Assembly: GCA_023333565.1 (NCBI GenBank)
Contig: JAJKFH010000115.1
Coordinates: 2,976,001-3,040,000, forward strand
Source: Puffinus mauretanicus
Taxonomy: Eukaryota; Chordata; Aves; Procellariiformes; Procellariidae
Reading direction: 5' to 3'
DNA: 64,000 bases
Positions within the stretch are counted from its first letter, which is position 1, and every line of letters starts with the position of its first letter. The notes under the pieces are model-generated. The model did no database searches, had not been told where the DNA came from, and saw nothing but the letters and a program-made list of their open reading frames with translations. The translations under genes were made by a program, and so were the position numbers. Positions 9,859 to 21,710 of the stretch are shown here, piece after piece.

Positions 9859-10250
9859 AATCACAGGATCATAGAATAGTTTGGGTTGGAAGGGACCTTT
9901 AAAGGTCACCTAGTCCAACCACCCTGCCGTGGGCAGGGACATCTTCAACTAGATCAGGTTGCTCAGAGTCCCATCCAACCTGACCTTGAATGTTTCCAGG
10001 GATGGGGCATCTACCACCTCTCTGGGCAGCCTGTGCCAGTGTTTCACCACCCTCATTGTAAAAATTTCTTCCTTATAGCTAATCTAAATCTATCCTCTTT
10101 TAGTTTAAAACCATTACCCTTTGTCCTGTTGCAACAGGCCCTGCTAAAAAGTCTGTCCTCATCTTTCTTATAAGCCCCCTCTAGCTACTGATAGGCTGCA
10201 ATAAGGTCTCCCTGAAGCCTTCTCTCCTCCAGGCTGAATAACGCCATTCT
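9859..10250 (-). mobile_element. CR1 LINE, 3' fragment
   Basis: On the plus strand it begins AATCACAGGATCATAGAATAGTTTGGGTTGG, the reverse complement of a CR1 3' end, and runs through the usual 'gcagcctgtgccagtg' and 'ataaggtctccctgaagcc' words to about 10250. Only about 390 bases of the 3' end are left, the normal result of 5' truncation during target-primed reverse transcription. The divergence is moderate and no open frame remains in sense. Confidence 0.9.
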
Positions 10251-13200
10251 TAGTTTCTTTTTCTCCATCAGAAAGAGAGAAGAATATTTGTCATATCTAC
10301 TTTAATATAGATGAAGAGTAGCTGCCCTTTAGAGACATATTTTGGACTTTGCTTTCATAATTCAATATAGTCTCATATTGATGTTTAAGTAAGTTCCAAG
10401 ACAATTCATCATTCAGATATCAGCATGATTAAGAGGACACAAGATGTGTCTGCATTCAGTATAAATCGAAAATTCCTAAGGTTTTTTGTCTGTTTAGGGC
10501 ATTAAGAGATATTATACATTTGCATCAGATAATTTATCTTAACTTCCCAACATAATTCCTGAAGAAACATTTTTTTTTCTAGCATTCAAGCTGAAAAGTT
10601 TTCCTTCCACTCCTAAGAAATGCAAAGACTTCCCAGTAGACCTAACTGAGCTTTTTCCCCCCTATCAGTTATGATTGACATAATGGGATCTAATGGTTTC
10701 TTCTCTTTGTCTGCTTCCCCTTCCAATCAGCCATCCTGTCTCCAGCTATAACACGTCTAGACAATTTAGCCATTCATTAAGTCACATCACCTCCCTGGCA
10801 TAACCACAGTTTTCAACAGAAAAATACAAGTTTCAATATAAGCTTTTACTCTGTAATATGATGATTGTAATGCTTTCCAGCTTTCCAGACAGCGTGCACA
10901 CTAGAAAACATTTGCCAGAAAACAAGACAGTTCTCTCCTTCCTAGTTCACCCTCCTGCTGCCGTTCTTGGTTCCTGGATCTCCACTCTCTATATTAAGAC
11001 TGGATTTCTGCTCTTCATTCAACTCAAAAAACCAGGATAAGCTAACTGAAGCCTGTATGTCAAAGACTGAAGCCAATTTTTCAAAAATTAAGTGGCTATT
11101 CTGTCCACTTTAATCTTTGATTTTCACAAAGTTTATAACACTCTAAAAATCATGTTTGGATCTCATCTTAAACTCACCACTCAAAGCTTAAGATCAAAGA
11201 GTAGATCTGGTAGGAAGGAATGAAATTTATGATCTGGTAGTATATCTAACCCAAATGGTAAAATCTTAGCACCCAATTGGTACATGTATTAGATTAGCTA
11301 ATGACTTCAGTGGCTCCAGGATTCTGCCCAGAATACTTCAACATTCACAAAATACAGATCAGCAAATACCACAATAAATAAATCCCATATATAGAACTGT
11401 GTGGGCATAAAGTATAATATTTTAAGAGAACCGATGTCTTCAGAATTCCTGTGTTTTGACTACTGTTCTTCCCCTACAATGGGGAAGCCATATTAGATAA
11501 GGCTTAAGTTCTTCATTACTGTTACTTTCAGTAAGTGTGACACTGACCAGTCAATTTATTAACAATGAATGTCAAATCACAGGCTAAAAGATATTATAAT
11601 GAAAATGTTCAAAATCAAGACAGCATTCTCTGTTACAAACGTTGCACAAAACTCCTTGGAATAGCAGAAAAAGATGGAAGGGTATCATTCTGGGGAAAAA
11701 AATCCAAAAACTTATTTCTTAAATCTACCTCTTATAAGCTATATTATCTAACTTACATATTCATATACTTTACAACACATTAAGTGCCTTTCACCACTGA
11801 ATAATCAATTCAGTCATATCCAAATAATTTTTATTTGTAGCATTATGATCACATAATCTTAGACATATTTTATTAAAATTCCATAGCTTGACAATAACTT
11901 CATATCAAAATAACCAAACCTCACAAATGAGATATCAAAACTTTCCCACTATGGAGAAGCAAAATGTAATTATGAGCTTCTGGAAACACTTCAATCTAAT
12001 AAACTAGCATATAAAGGCATTTTTTAGTGCTAAAGGCACATTTTTTCCCCACTTCCTGGGTACCTGAAAATAACTTCCAACCATACATGGAACACAGTCA
12101 TTAATCATTACTTAGTTTGATATCTATTTGCTAAAGACCAATTATTATCTGCACAGTAATGGGTATCAGGTCTTTTAGATCTCTTTTGTGACTGACTGCA
12201 AGGATGATCTATGGCTTCTAGGATAGACTTTGTAACAGATAACAGTTCTCTAAAAAACAGGATCAACCTTGCCATATTTCTGGGAAAAGCTAAGTCAACT
12301 GGAAGGAAAAACATTACAGATATTAAGTAAGCAACTTGCTAGTCTGAAGTCCTTAATCATCTAGAATTAAAAGAAAACATGGCCATTGCACACTATAAGA
12401 AAATGCTGATGACTGATTTTTTTGGGTAGACAGAACAAATTCCTGGTAATCTCCTGAGCAGTAGGCTCATCCCTCAACTCCTACAGCTAACAGGACTCAT
12501 ATGACAATTACCTTTTCCACATACATCAGTTCTGGCACTCACTTCCCATTTGAAACTCTGTGGATTTCAGGTTTCTTTTTATAGATAATTCTTTCTCACA
12601 GTATTTGTAAGCGAACAATGGGGAAGTCTGGTGGTTCTTGTGGCATGATTGCAGAAATGATCTGGCTTCTCTACAGGGTATCTAGTTCAGCTCACAGAGG
12701 TAACTGAGTGTAAGAACAGGAAAAGAAGTTGTTACAACAGTAGTTTTCTTTCAAAGCTTGTAGTGGGAATACTGTGTAGCTGGAATATAAATCAGTTTTT
12801 GGAGACCACCAGAATGGTTCTGTAGAGCTGGCTGAATGAAGAAGTGGACATTTTCTGCTTAAAGACAGTGAGACAAATCCCAGTCCCAGACACAGAAGTA
12901 CAATTTCAGAGCATAGCATAGTTATTCCTCATTTTCGCTAATGAAAAAAAACGGCTAATATAAATGGAGTTCTTGAAATAGTTCTTTTGATATCTTATTT
13001 TCTGATTTTTAATCAATTTCCAGAAGCATTGCCTTTCCTTAGCCAGGTCACAAAAGCCTGAGCAAAATTCAGTGACTGCAGAATGAGGACGGAGTGCTTG
13101 AATATTCTACTCTCTCCCATTAAAAATTTAGTTTTGAAGACTTTCTTTCCTTTTATTGCCTTTTAAGCCATCCACTTAGGATCAAGAGCTAAAACTCTGA

Positions 13201-14749
13201 AGCTGATTCCTAATTATAGGAAACCAAGTCTTTACTTCAGCTGCTAAAGAACCAGACATTTTCCTAAATGCAGAGAATTCAAAGCTCCATAGGCAGAGAA
13301 GTTCAGTCCAGTTATTCTGCTACCTAAATAGACTGTAGAGGCCTCTTATTTAAAGGAAAATATTCAAATGCAGATAGCTAAGCAGCACCAGGTCTAAAAT
13401 TTCAGTCCTTTATCTCCCTAAGCTTCCACCAACATCAAACAGAAGTCTGGCCCAATATGAATTACAAAAAGTGGCCCTTCACGTTCATTAGGCCTGAAAC
13501 TCAGTTACCTTTTAATCCAAACTTCTAGGCCAAGCTGCACATTTACTGAAGTGTCAGAAAATAAGCTATGCATTTTATACTGTTATACAAGCTGCAATAA
13601 GGTAAAAGATTCCAAGGAAGAACAGCCATTACATTTTAGGAGCCTTGAATTAAAGCAACAATCTCTGAAATATCAAAGATGTCATTGTCTGCAAGACTGG
13701 CATGTAAAGAGTGTACATCAAGAAGCAACTCATCTTTCCTCAAAAGTAAGTTTCGTAACATTATTTCCAATCAGAAAAGTCTCTGTTATGTGAAAGGGGC
13801 CATTCAGTTCCTTAAGGGGAACGGTGGGAAAAAAATAAAGTTTCTTTTTTGGGGAGGGGTGGTGAGAAGAAATTAGATTTTGTAAATGGGTTTATTTTCA
13901 ATAAGATCAGTGAAATAATTGGGTTAGATTGATTAGAATGTGTATATATCTTAAAAAATGGCTCTAAGAATTTGTCAGTATGCAGGAAGAGGTGCAGTCT
14001 TGCACACAAGACCATCTTCCAATCAAACCTGCTGTTTCAAGGAAGTCTAGTGCTTGTCAAGAGCTTGGATTCTCAATCTTGCAGAGACTGCTGGAACTCA
14101 TCTAGCTCTCAAATTGCTGCTCCTTTTTTCCCATCGTCATAACCATATAGACATGAACAGTACTGCTCAGGGAGGCTGAGATCAAGGGCGATTTTATGGC
14201 TCTGAGGACTCAGGTGAAGAGCACAGGGGCCTATGCAATAGTCTCAATCAAATCAAGGAGAAAAGCTACAGCAGGAACAGAAATATTCTTAGTCAACACA
14301 TGGCCTTGCAGCTGGCAAAGAGCTTTGGCTTCTACAAACATACAATGATCTTAAGAACAGCCTGCTGGCAAGTAACAGATGTGATACCTGACAAAAATGG
14401 AGCAACAAATGAAAAAGGCAAGATGGGATAGTTTTCATGAATGGAGTTGTGAGAGAAATGGATACATGATTTTTAGGAAAAAGGGAAGAAAAATAATTGC
14501 ATTCTACATAAAGAAACAAAATAAATACATGGAGCTCTCCAGTGGAATGATAGTGTGAAACAGGATCAGTAAGAAGTCAAAGAGGGAGATGTTTTTAATG
14601 AATGACTGTGGCAGCTATCCAAAAAGTAGATGGACAAAGCATTTTTCAGACAGCTGGAAGATGTTCCAGTTACATGTCTTGGTTCTCATAAAGGACTTTA
14701 ACCACTTGGATATCTACTGAGTAATGAATACTGCGCAGCACAAGCAATC
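10251..14749. other. AT-rich unique DNA
   Basis: No exon, RNA gene or named repeat seen in 4.5 kb. Frames are short on both strands. T- and A-runs occur at about 10570 and 12418. Confidence 0.5.
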
Positions 14750-16640
14750 CAGAAGGTTTCAAAAGTGCATTGGGAATTCCCCCCCCCCGCCTCAAGAAAG
14801 TATGGGACAAGCTCTACTACATACAAAGAACTGGGTTAGGGATGTGATAGTCACTGACAACCTATGCTGTGGTAACCTGCAGATGGAAGAACTTAAAATC
14901 TTGAGGAAAAATAGGGAAGGAAGCAGCAGGAGAAAGACCCCGGACTTAAGAACAGAATTTCAGTCTATTCGGGGAACTGCTGTCAGGATTTCATAGAATA
15001 TTGCCCAGAGGACAGAGGAACTCATGAGGTCTGATGATCTTCAAGGGTAATTGCTCCTTGAAGCACAAAGATGATAAAAGTGAGTCAAGTTTTGGATCAA
15101 ATTATCTAAGTGCAAGAAAACAAGCAGCCATAGCAGAAAGTGTCCAGGCTGGATAAAGAACCCCGGATACAAGAAGAAAGGCTACAAATACAAGAAGAAA
15201 GGCTACAAGAAATGGAGGCAGTGATATATTTGTTACGGAGAAGAGCTCTAGGAGCATTTGAAAGGCCAACACTTTACTGGAGTTAAAACTGGAAGGATAA
15301 GTGAGGGGCAATGGGAAAGTACCAGTGTACATTGCAGCAAAAGGAAAGCCAAGAAAAGCTTTGGCTCAGTACTCAGTGGGGTGGGTAACCTAGTAATGAA
15401 GGAAAGACTGCTGTACTTGACCCCTTCTTTGCCTGGAGGTCTTCAGTGGCAAGCTCTGCTACCAGATATCTTAAGTCTGAGTGCTTGGTGGCAGAGTTTG
15501 GGGAGGAAAGGTGTGATCAGAAGGAAAATTAGTCAGGAACTACTTCAATAAGGTGAACATGTACAGGTCCAAAGCAGCTAATCAAACATCCAGTGGTGCA
15601 GAGTAACTTGGCTAAAGTCATCACAAGGCTGTTCCACCAGCTTGGAAAGACTGCAGTGATCAGGAGACACTCTCAGAAGTAGAAAAAGCAACCAGAAAAA
15701 GACCAGAAGAATGTGGGAAACTACAGTCAGGCAGCCACACCTCCATCCCTAAGAAGATCACAGAAGGCCTCAGCAAAGCCATTTCTAGGCACATGAAGGA
15801 CATGAAAGCAGCCAGCACAGCTTTACAAAGCACAAATCCTGTATCTGACTAACCTTATCACTTTCTGTTATAAGATGACTAACTGTGGATAAGGGGAAAG
15901 CAGTTAGTTACTCTGTATTGCTTACTTTGACTTTAAAAAATGATTTTGAAATTATCTCTTACAGTGTCCTTGTAGCCAAACTGAGGAGATATGGATTGGA
16001 GAGGCAGACTACAAGGTGGGGAGAAAACAGAGATCATCAGATTCAGAGAGTGATAGTCAACATTCCAATGTCTGTCTAGCAGTCAGCTATGAGTGGTGTT
16101 CCTCCAGCTTCAATGCTTGTCCCAACAAGGGACCAGTGCTCTTCATCAACACCATCTACAACCCAGACAACAGGATGAATTACCTCTGTATACCCTCATC
16201 AAGTTTGCAGGTGACACCAAAATGGTGAGAGCAACTGATATGCTGGAATGCAAAGCTGCAATTCACAGGAAACTCACACCGGAAAAATGGGTGAACAAGA
16301 ACTTCATGAACAAAGGCAAAGTCCTCTGCCCAGGAACAGTCTATCCCTATGCATCAGTATAAATCAGCTAGCCAGCAACTCTGTAGAAACAGGCGGGTTT
16401 ACAGCCAAATGCAACTCAAACTCATCCTACCAGCAGTGAACACTAACCCTGTAAAGGGCAGCAAGAGCACAGATATGAATCTTCTCTGTTCAGTGCTTAT
16501 GAAGCTGTATCTGAAAAAGTGTTCAGTTCTGTGCCCAAAGTACAAAGAAAATATTGACTAATTGCAAAGAGTCCAGAGAAGGGCAAAGATGGTTAGGCGA
16601 TTCAGCTAACTTGGTGGAAAGAGAGAGTGTTCTTCTTAAC
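14750..16640 (+). mobile_element. Old, degraded CR1-type LINE body
   Basis: Words typical of CR1 ORF2 run in order along the plus strand: the endonuclease-side 'cagatggaagaacttaaaatc' and 'gaccccggacttaagaacagaatttcag' (14880-14965), 'gcccagaggacagagga' (15003-15019), 'actacagtcaggcagcc' (15721-15737), 'cttgtagccaaactgaggagatatgg' (15970-15995), 'tgagtggtgttcctcc' (16089-16104), 'catcaagtttgcaggtgacaccaaaatgg' (16197-16225) and 'ttcagttctgtgcccaaag' near 16520. The last of these come from the RT catalytic region and the segment beyond it. Every frame is broken, so this is an old insertion of a different CR1 subfamily from the younger copies. The left edge is uncertain. A 10-C run at 14779-14788 and a 21-bp tandem duplication at 15167-15208 lie inside. 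Confidence 0.72.
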
Positions 16641-19600
16641 ACTCCTACTTATCTAACTACACAGTAAAGCAATGTTTAAAAGCAGAGTCAAAAAGATGTA
16701 AAATGATTGAGGCTTTGTCCAGAAAAAGTAAACATGTCTAAGAGCTAGATGTTATTGTTTGTTGTTGTTTTTTTAAAAATCTCCTTCAGCAAATCACAGA
16801 CTAGCAGATGCAGAATTTCACACACCTGCTTATTATAAAAATAGGTGCTAGCTATCAGCTCCATTTCTTTTTCATCTGTTTCCATGGTCATTTTAACAGT
16901 CCTGAAGTTTGCCCAAAACATGAGGGAGGAGAATTTTTTTTCTCCAGAAATCATATCTGTCTACACAGCTAATGAATTTGGTTCTTTTTTAAATTCCACT
17001 TCAACAGTTGTGTCAAGAATCCCCACTTAATGAAATTCACAAAAATAGGGAGCATCTCAGAGGAAAACAATTCTGGTTTTACTTCTAATGAATACTGTAA
17101 ATTCTTGGTATAGCATTCATTTTGTCCAGCTTTTTATAGTTCTGAATTCTGTTATATACAGTTGCATATATGTTACTGAACGAAAAGCATTCGGAAAACG
17201 TGGGCCGCTTCCTTTGAATAAGTATAATTACATTACTGTTTGAGTTTCTTCACAATCTAAGTACATTTTGCAATAGTATGGATGCACCAAATTATACTCT
17301 AATAATGTCTGCATTTCACACCTCGATCAAATACATGGTAACAATGGCACTCATCACCTTTAGTCTACATAGAATTTTACTTGGTAATAAAATCTGCATG
17401 TTTTGCATATATTTAATGAGCAAATGCATTAATCATGCATGTTTATAAACCTAAACATCATTTCCCTATCTCTTTCACTCAACCCCTTACAATGTGAGGA
17501 ATTTTTCTTGAGAAACAACCTAAACTGACAAATCAATAATCTCACATTTTGGTGATCAGTACAAATTTTTCCCCTCATAGTGGATATACCAGTAGAGTGA
17601 TTGGCACTACTGATCTTAGAGAACAGAACAGAAATAGAAAAACAAAGAAAAGCAAATAGGAAGAAAACCAACAAGTTTCAGGTATGCATAATCCATCGCC
17701 AAATTTTGTTCAATTCCACTTATTTCTAGTGGACGTTTTTAGCTTAAAATATGCATTTCATACCATCAAAAGGTGATTAGAAAGTTAAAGTAATACATCA
17801 ATAAGAAAAAGAGTCCTTTTTTTTTTTTTAACATAACCAATTTTTCTTCCCAGTTTTATTGAAACAGAATCCTGTACTTGGGGGAAAAAACAGTGCAATA
17901 CTGTGATCTGCCTTCGGATCACATAGTTCCAGTACATATAGAACTGAATTCAACCATACTAGCATGAAGTAATTAAAAATAGATAAATAACCTGTCAAAG
18001 TGAGTAGAATCAAAATAAGTACTTCCATAATTATGCTCTCTAATCTCCAAATTATCCTTGAGAAAAAGTTCTTCAAATTCCTGATTTCCAACTCAAATAC
18101 CATCTTGTTTAAATCCCCCAATATTGTTTTAGGTTGCCATAATCTACATCAGTTATTACAACAGCAGAGTCAGGACAGGTGTCTAACAGCAACCAAAATG
18201 CTAGTGTTTACATACAAACCATTCATACATTGGAGCTTGTCTCAAACACCTTTACTCCCCTAAAGAAAAACATCAAGATACCATTACCTATCAGTATCAA
18301 ACCTACTTAGCATTAGGATCCATTTTCTATTTGCTCAATACTTTCGGACGTGTTCTTCAGCTTTGCTCATTTTTGAACTAGTCCATTTGTAAGCAATACT
18401 CTCTCAAAACTACCGCTCAATTTCTATCCTTGCATAAAGTATCAAATTACAGGTATTATTAAGTCTCCACAATCAAGCTGAGCATGCATCAGTTTTTGTA
18501 ACATTCTAAAAGAGAAATTACCCAGTCTTCTCACCCACATGATTTTCAGCACTTTGAATTTTCAGGTTTTTCATTCCACTTCAGCTGCTGTCACTTCCAC
18601 TTCCATAGCCTCTTCCATTAGCCAGTCTCTTTCCTTTAAGTCCAATGTCACCACCAGCCCTAAAAAAAAAAAAAAAAATAAAAACCCCAAACCAATCATT
18701 TTTAAATTAAAACAAATTAATCTCAACCCAAAGCAACAAATTTAATTCTTGACATGCTTTTCTCCTCTTCACTTTGCTTTGAGCACATGACTAAGGACAC
18801 TTAAAAGCATATTAAGTTCAGTAATAAAGAGGCCTTGCAAAAGAGTTCTTATACCAATTTTTCATCATTTTATTTTTGGACATTGAGAACACAGGTTTTG
18901 ATACCCAGGAATTCAAACAGCACGAAAAAGCAAGAGAAGAAATCCAGAAGGCTCTTTTCTGGATTTCCTGAAGGTTTCCACAGCATGGACTTTTTCTACA
19001 AGTGGTCCCTCATTTCTCCGTAACAGAGCACATTTACAGGCACGTGTTACAGGAAGGACACTCTCAAAATTTCCTTTGGTTAATTTACTGCCAACCCATA
19101 TGAACTTTTGGCCCGAAGTCAGGCACAGCAGCAGGTGTCCCAGGAATCCCCAGTACACCATTACATGAGAACCCAATATCCACCATCCCCACTCCCGACT
19201 TCCCCCGTTTTCAACTCAGGGCATGCACATAAGCCGTTAAAATTGCTCTGGAAAGGAGATGAGGAGGACAGAAGGGGGAGACAGACAACACTGCGCCTCA
19301 CCTAACCATCTCTCTTCCTCCTGCCCCAACAACTGCTGAGGGCTAGGGTGCAGGGTCAGGGTATGTGTGCATACTTTGATGGGCTGGGTACAATTTTGGT
19401 GCCTGGTGGGGTTTCTCCCCCACCCTCTGGCATTTCATCATCACCAGTCAGCTGGAACTAGTTTCCACCAGCACAGGGCAGTTTGTACCTCCATTGGACA
19501 CCACAGCAGCCCACTGTTACTCACAGCTTGTGCTAGGATTGAGCAGTGTGGGGGTGTACCCAGACCCCAAGGAAGTAGAGAACCTCTCTAGCTGGCGTCT

Positions 19601-21127
19601 CTCTCAAAATACAGCTTACAAGCCTCTAATTTCCTAGTCTTCAGTCATAGGTGCTCAGCAGGCTTCAAGCAGCATGCTTAATAATACATTTAATATTACA
19701 TGTGAAGCTGCCCTAGATGTTTTCCAACATCTTTTAACTCACTACACACCCTAGTTATCCTGCCCCTTCTTAGCTTTAAAATAACTTCCGGTAAACTGTA
19801 AGAGCTTCTCCTCCAATACCAAAATAGTGGTTTCCTGTACCACTAAGAAGTTTGCCCACTTCCATTCCCCAAATAAGCATGTGCCTGTTGATAGGAGATT
19901 TAGATTTACTAATGCCTCTGACTTTTAGGGCTGGCTTCCATCAGGATCAGCATGGGGAAGTAGAGTTAAGGTATAGATAAACAGCAGTGATGCTGGGACA
20001 GTATTTGGGATGTTGGGGAACCTTATTTCTCAAGCCAGCCTGTCATCCAAATTCATAATGAAACAAGACAATTAAACAGAGATCCCTGTAGCTAGACAAA
20101 GAAATGAAGACCTTAGCTTAGCCTCTTGTGTGCCTCCCTTCCTTTAAGGGAAAACTTGAAAATGTCCTCAGAATACTGGCAATGTTTTCCAACGCTACCC
20201 AAGATTGTTACATACTTTCAGCCAAAAGTCTTTGATTCCTCACTCTGGGAAGAGTAAGCCAGCTGCATATTCAGTTCTCAATGTCCAAAAAACAGTGCTT
20301 TCAATAGCTCAAACATGTTATTGCAAGGCATTGCATGGCCCAAAATTTAAATTTGAACAATTTCCTGTTTTCTATAACATACTAGAGGAAAATGTAGTCT
20401 TTTTCTTTTTTTAAATTGGAAACATATACTGACATATAAGTTATGATTTATTTCCCCCCAAATCTGAATATTCTGCCAAGTGTCAAGGATGAAAGGATGA
20501 TCAATGCAGAAGGAGACTTGCAAATTCAGGCATTGCTTGTAGACAAAGAAGGAGTGACCATGCATGATAGTCATAGAATGACATATTGCCAAGAACAGAA
20601 GCAAAATAAGGAAATTGAATACATCTGAAAAGAGATAACATTTTCCTACATGGAAAAGTAAGTCTGAATGTGTTTGTGATCTGTGCATTGAATGGAAAGA
20701 ACTCTGCCAGAAAAACCCACACCTCTGATCTTATTTGCTTTCTCAGAGTAGGAAGAATGGAGAAGAAGACATTGCTATACTTATAACCAAAAGAAGAAAA
20801 CATTTGTCACCTTTACAAAGATATATAAAATTATTTAGACAATCAGTAATACTCACTTCTCTGAATGACAGACTATCAGGGAACAAACTATTGTTCACAA
20901 TACTGGAAGCACAGAGAAATGGTATAATTTTAAATAGTGTTTTCTGTCATGTTAAATTGTTTTCAAGGAGAGTCTTGTTGTGACTAATTATTCTGAAGAA
21001 TTTAGCACTTGCCCCAGATTTTCAAGCTTAGGGGATCTAGAACAAGTTCTACTATGTATTTGAGCGCACAGTTTTTCAGTTTTAACACCAGTGTAATTAC
21101 AATAACTTTAGTTTTCTTCTTTTACAT
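16641..21127. other. AT-rich unique DNA
   Basis: No gene or named repeat. Homopolymers: T-tract about 17818-17830 and A-tract about 18663-18677. 19180-19600 is less AT-rich with C-rich patches, but has no CpG cluster or coding signature that I could support. Confidence 0.5.
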
Positions 21128-21132
21128 CAGTG

Positions 21133-21705
21133 TGTCGTGGTTTAAACCCAGCTGGCAACTGAACACCACAAGCCGCTCGCTCACTCCCCGCAGTGGGACG
21201 GGGGAGAGAATCAGAAGGGTAAAAGTGAGAAAACTCATGGGTTGAGATAAAGACAGTTTAATAGGGAAAGCAAAAGCCGCACACGCAAGCAAAGCAAAAC
21301 AAGGAATTCATTCACTACTTCCCATCGGCAGGCAGGTGTTCAGCCATCTCCAGGAAAGCAGGGCTCCGTCACGCGTAACAGTTACTTGGGAAGACAAATG
21401 CCATCACGCCGAGCGTCCCCCCCTCCTTCTTCTTCACCCAGCCTTATATGCTGAGCATGATGTCATATGGTATAGAAAAGCCCATTGGCCAGCTGGGCCA
21501 GCCGTCCTGGCCACGCTCCCTCCCAGCCCCCCGCACATCTGGCAGGGCATGGGAAGACAAAAAGTCCTTGACTAGCATAAACATTACCTAGCAACAACCA
21601 AAACATCAGTGTGTCATCAACATTATTCTCACACTATATCCAAAACACAGCACTATACCAGTTAATAGGAAGAAAATCAACTCCATCCTAGCCGAAACCA
21701 GGACA
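21133..21705 (-). repeat. Solo LTR, avian ERV family, with perfect 5-bp target duplication
   Basis: Read on the minus strand, it begins TGTCCTGGTTTCGGCTAGG and ends GGTTTAAACCACGACA. The duplication CAGTG is at 21128-21132 and 21706-21710. There is no internal viral sequence, so this is an LTR left after recombination between two LTRs of one provirus. On the minus strand, a CATATAAG core promoter lies at 21443-21450, and an ATTAAA polyadenylation signal at 21257-21262. The 5-bp duplication suits class III (ERVL-like) better than the 4 bp of class I or 6 bp of avian class II. The class is inferred. Confidence 0.9.
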
Positions 21706-21710
21706 CAGTG

